Assembly: GCA_024654105.1 (NCBI GenBank)
Contig: JANLID010000186.1
Span: forward strand, 1-10,641
Source: Gallionella sp.
Lineage (GTDB): Bacteria; Pseudomonadota; Gammaproteobacteria; Burkholderiales; Gallionellaceae
Length of the DNA stretch: 10,641 nucleotides
Reading direction: 5' to 3'
A program made the translations under genes and the position numbers. The notes beneath the pieces were generated by a model. That model was given only the letters and a program-made list of their open reading frames with translations, did no database searches and was not told the DNA's origin. Of the stretch, positions 8,530-10,641 are shown in pieces. The number at the start of each line of letters is the position of its first letter. Position 1 is the first letter of the stretch.

Positions 8530-9936
8530 ATGAAATACACCAGCACCCGCGGTGGCATGGCCGCAAAATCCTTCACCGAAATCCTGCTCGGCGGCTTGGC
8601 CGACGACGGCGGCCTGGCGGTTCCCGATCATTATCCAAGACTGAGCAAATCCGAACTTGCGGCCATGCGCGGCATGAATTACCGCGAGTTGGCATTCGAG
8701 GTGATCAGCCGCTTCGCCAGCGACATTCCGGCGGACGACCTGAAGGTTATCATCAACAAGACCTACACCGCGCAGGCTTTCGGCAGCGAGGAAATCACGC
8801 CAATCAAAGAGCTGGAACCCGGCCTGCATATCCTCGGACTGTCCTACGGCCCGACACTGGCGTTCAAGGACGTCGCGATGCAGTTGCTCGGCAACCTGTT
8901 CGAGTACGCGCTGGCCAGGGATCACGCGGAACTGAACATCCTCGGCGGCACTTCCGGCGACACCGGTTCGGCGGCGGAATATGCGATGCGCGGCAAGCGC
9001 GGTATCCGCGTGTTCATGCTGTCGCCGCTCGGCAAGATGAGCCCGTTCCAGACCGCGCAGATGTATTCGCTGCAAGACCCGAATATCTTCAACATCGCCG
9101 TGACCGCGCCGTTCGATGCCTGTCAGGACATGGTCAAGGCGGTGTCCAACGATCTGGCCTTCAAGGAGAAATACCGGATCGGCACGGTCAACTCGATCAA
9201 CTGGGCGCGGGTTGTCGCGCAGGCGGTTTACTATTTTCAGACTTATTTCGCGCTGACTCAAAGCAACGACGAGCAGGTTTCCTTTGCCGTGCCGTCCGGC
9301 AATTTCGGCAACGTGTGCGCCGGGCACATCGCACGCCAGATGGGCTTGCCTATCGCGAAGCTGATCGTCGCGACCAACGAGAACGACGTGCTGGACGAGT
9401 TTTTCAAGACCGGCGTGTATCGCCCGCGCCCGGAAACGCTGCACACCAGCAGCCCGTCGATGGACATCACCAAGGCCTCCAACTTCGAGCGCTTTGTCTA
9501 TGACCTGGTCGGGCGCGATGCGAAAGTCCTCAAGGGCTTATGGCAGCAACTGGAAAAAGATGGCTATTTCGATCTCAGCAAAACCCCGTATTTTGCCCGC
9601 GTGCAGGAATTCGGCGTGACCTCCGGCACCAGCAGCCACGCCAACCGTATCGCCACGATCCGCCGCGTGCATCAGCAATACGGCGTGGTCATCGACCCGC
9701 ATACTGCCGACGGCATGAAGGCCGGGCTGGAGCATCGCGAGGCGGGCATCCCGCTGGTGTGCCTGGAAACCGCGCTGCCCGCCAAGTTTGAGGAAACCAT
9801 CCGCGAGGCGTTGGGGCAAGGCCCGCAACGCCCAGCCGGTTACGAAAATATCGAAAACCTGCCGCAGCGCTTCGACACTTTGCCGCCGGATGTTGAACGG
9901 TTGAAAGCCTTTATTGCGGCAAGGGTTCCGGAGTGA
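8530..9936 (+). CDS. thrC: Threonine synthase
   Basis: ThrC is the PLP enzyme that converts O-phosphohomoserine to threonine, the last step of the pathway. The 468-residue product starts MKYTSTRGGMAAKSFTEILL, a typical family start (substrate-side residues STRG). PLP lysine K113 lies in LAFKDVAMQ; the phosphate and cofactor loops are GGTSGDTGSAAEYA (139-152) and PSGNFGNVCAGH (255-266). HTSSPSMDI (305-313) and DPHTADGMKAG (389-399) are further family motifs. It is longer than E. coli ThrC (428 residues), in keeping with the longer class found in many proteobacteria and fungi. The frame is open to a TTG at 8443, but those 29 extra codons are encoded by the palindromic repeat, so ATG 8530 with GAGG upstream is preferred. 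thrC follows hom after 120 bases; homoserine kinase is not beside it here. Confidence 0.97.
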   Translation: MKYTSTRGGMAAKSFTEILLGGLADDGGLAVPDHYPRLSKSELAAMRGMNYRELAFEVISRFASDIPADDLKVIINKTYTAQAFGSEEITPIKELEPGLHILGLSYGPTLAFKDVAMQLLGNLFEYALARDHAELNILGGTSGDTGSAAEYAMRGKRGIRVFMLSPLGKMSPFQTAQMYSLQDPNIFNIAVTAPFDACQDMVKAVSNDLAFKEKYRIGTVNSINWARVVAQAVYYFQTYFALTQSNDEQVSFAVPSGNFGNVCAGHIARQMGLPIAKLIVATNENDVLDEFFKTGVYRPRPETLHTSSPSMDITKASNFERFVYDLVGRDAKVLKGLWQQLEKDGYFDLSKTPYFARVQEFGVTSGTSSHANRIATIRRVHQQYGVVIDPHTADGMKAGLEHREAGIPLVCLETALPAKFEETIREALGQGPQRPAGYENIENLPQRFDTLPPDVERLKAFIAARVPE

Positions 9937-9976
9937 TTCCTATCTCCGTGCTCGCGCTTTTTCCTGAGCATATCCC

Positions 9977-10641
9977 ATGACCGTTCTGCTATGGATTATC
10001 GCGGCCAGTATTGCCGGCGGTGTGCTGAGCGTGCTGTGCGCCGCACTGTTCGCATTGAATGCGCGCATACATTGGATCAATTCGCTGGTCAGTTATGCCA
10101 TCGGTGCGTTGCTCGGCGCGGTATTTCTCAATATTCTGCCTGAAGCGATGGAGGTGGGAAGCAGTGCGGCTGCGGTGAGCGGCACGGTGCTGGTCGGCAT
10201 CCTGCTGTTTTTTACGCTGGAAAAATTGTTGCTGTGGCGGCATTGCCACCATGATCACTGCGAGGCGCATGAGCGCGATACGCATGGCCGCAGCGGCACG
10301 ATGATCATGGTCGGCGATACTTTTCATAATTTTGTGGATGGGGTGATTGTCGCGGCGGCGTTTCTTGTCGATATCAACCTCGGCATTGTCACCGCGCTGG
10401 CGATCATCGCGCACGAAATCCCGCAGGAGGTTGGTGATTTCCTGATCCTGCTGCATTCCGGATACAGCAAGGCGCAGGCCTTGCGCGTTAACCTGCTATC
10501 CAGTCTGGCGATGCTGGCAGGCGGTGTGTTGTCCTACTTCACCTTGCAGTCTGCGCAGAGCATGGTGCCGACCTTGCTGGCACTGGCTGCATCAAGCATG
10601 ATCTACGTTGCCGTTGCCGACCTGATTCCCGGGTTGCATAA
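9977..10641 (+). CDS. ZIP-family metal transporter (3' end missing)
   Basis: An inner-membrane carrier of the ZIP family (zinc/iron-type divalent cation uptake). 221 residues are visible from ATG 9977 and the frame is still open at the window edge. Hydrophobic segments fall at about 3-27, 36-57, 66-87, 110-131, 134-160, 171-190 and 196-215. The two metal-site motifs are HNFVDG (117-122) in TM4 and HEIPQEVGD (146-154) in TM5, both diagnostic for ZIP. A loop before TM4 is rich in His and Cys (RHCHHDHCEAHERDTHG, 88-104), as in the variable metal-binding loop of the family. The start lies 40 bases after thrC; the ribosome binding site is weak (GAG at 9965-9967). Which metal is carried cannot be told from the sequence. 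With no terminator visible after thrC, read-through is possible. Confidence 0.9.
   Translation, partial: MTVLLWIIAASIAGGVLSVLCAALFALNARIHWINSLVSYAIGALLGAVFLNILPEAMEVGSSAAAVSGTVLVGILLFFTLEKLLLWRHCHHDHCEAHERDTHGRSGTMIMVGDTFHNFVDGVIVAAAFLVDINLGIVTALAIIAHEIPQEVGDFLILLHSGYSKAQALRVNLLSSLAMLAGGVLSYFTLQSAQSMVPTLLALAASSMIYVAVADLIPGLH

Noticed and set aside
9989..10456. 155-codon minus-strand frame at the right end
   Set aside because: The plus-strand frame has clear ZIP motifs and membrane segments; the minus-strand frame is its shadow.

Overview
The window is ordinary chromosomal sequence from a moderately GC-rich Gram-negative bacterium. The protein sequences (RpoA, L17, a 940-residue UvrA, an AlaA-type aminotransferase, a roughly 470-residue threonine synthase) and the order aminotransferase - homoserine dehydrogenase - threonine synthase suggest a betaproteobacterium, perhaps near the Gallionellaceae/Nitrosomonadales. 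That placement is from remembered similarity, not a search.

Layout. Positions 1-1417 (+) hold the end of the ribosomal protein operon: rpoA (5' end cut off by the window edge), rplQ and a strong intrinsic terminator. Positions 1455-1908 (+) hold a wrecked cysK (cysteine synthase A) that keeps both ends of the gene but has lost its middle and carries two frameshifts. Positions 1923-4745 (-) hold a full-length uvrA, convergent with the cysK remnant, with a plausible promoter just upstream of its start. Positions 4849-5082 (-) hold the N-terminal stub of an IS5-type transposase. Positions 5165-5578 (-) hold a small Mth938-like (DUF498) protein with a TTG start and an unusual C-terminal tail facing the IS stub.

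From about 5707 to 9936 (+) there is an amino-acid biosynthesis cluster: alaA (aminotransferase, divergent from the DUF498 gene), hom (homoserine dehydrogenase with an ACT domain) and thrC (threonine synthase). Hom makes homoserine from aspartate semialdehyde and ThrC converts phosphohomoserine to threonine; the homoserine kinase is not in the window. Two different intergenic repeats bracket hom: a 14-bp tandem/inverted repeat on its 5' side (6939-7026) and a dispersed-type palindrome on its 3' side (8433-8509). From 9977 to the right edge (+) lies the start of a ZIP-family metal transporter, cut by the window end.

I found no previously undescribed multi-gene system. What deserves a second look is genome decay and small repeats: the cysK pseudogene, the IS stub and its possible effect on the neighbouring gene's 3' end, the two repeats around hom, and the odd N-terminus of Hom. 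No gene-free stretch exceeds about 300 bases except 4746-5164, which contains the uvrA promoter and the IS stub.
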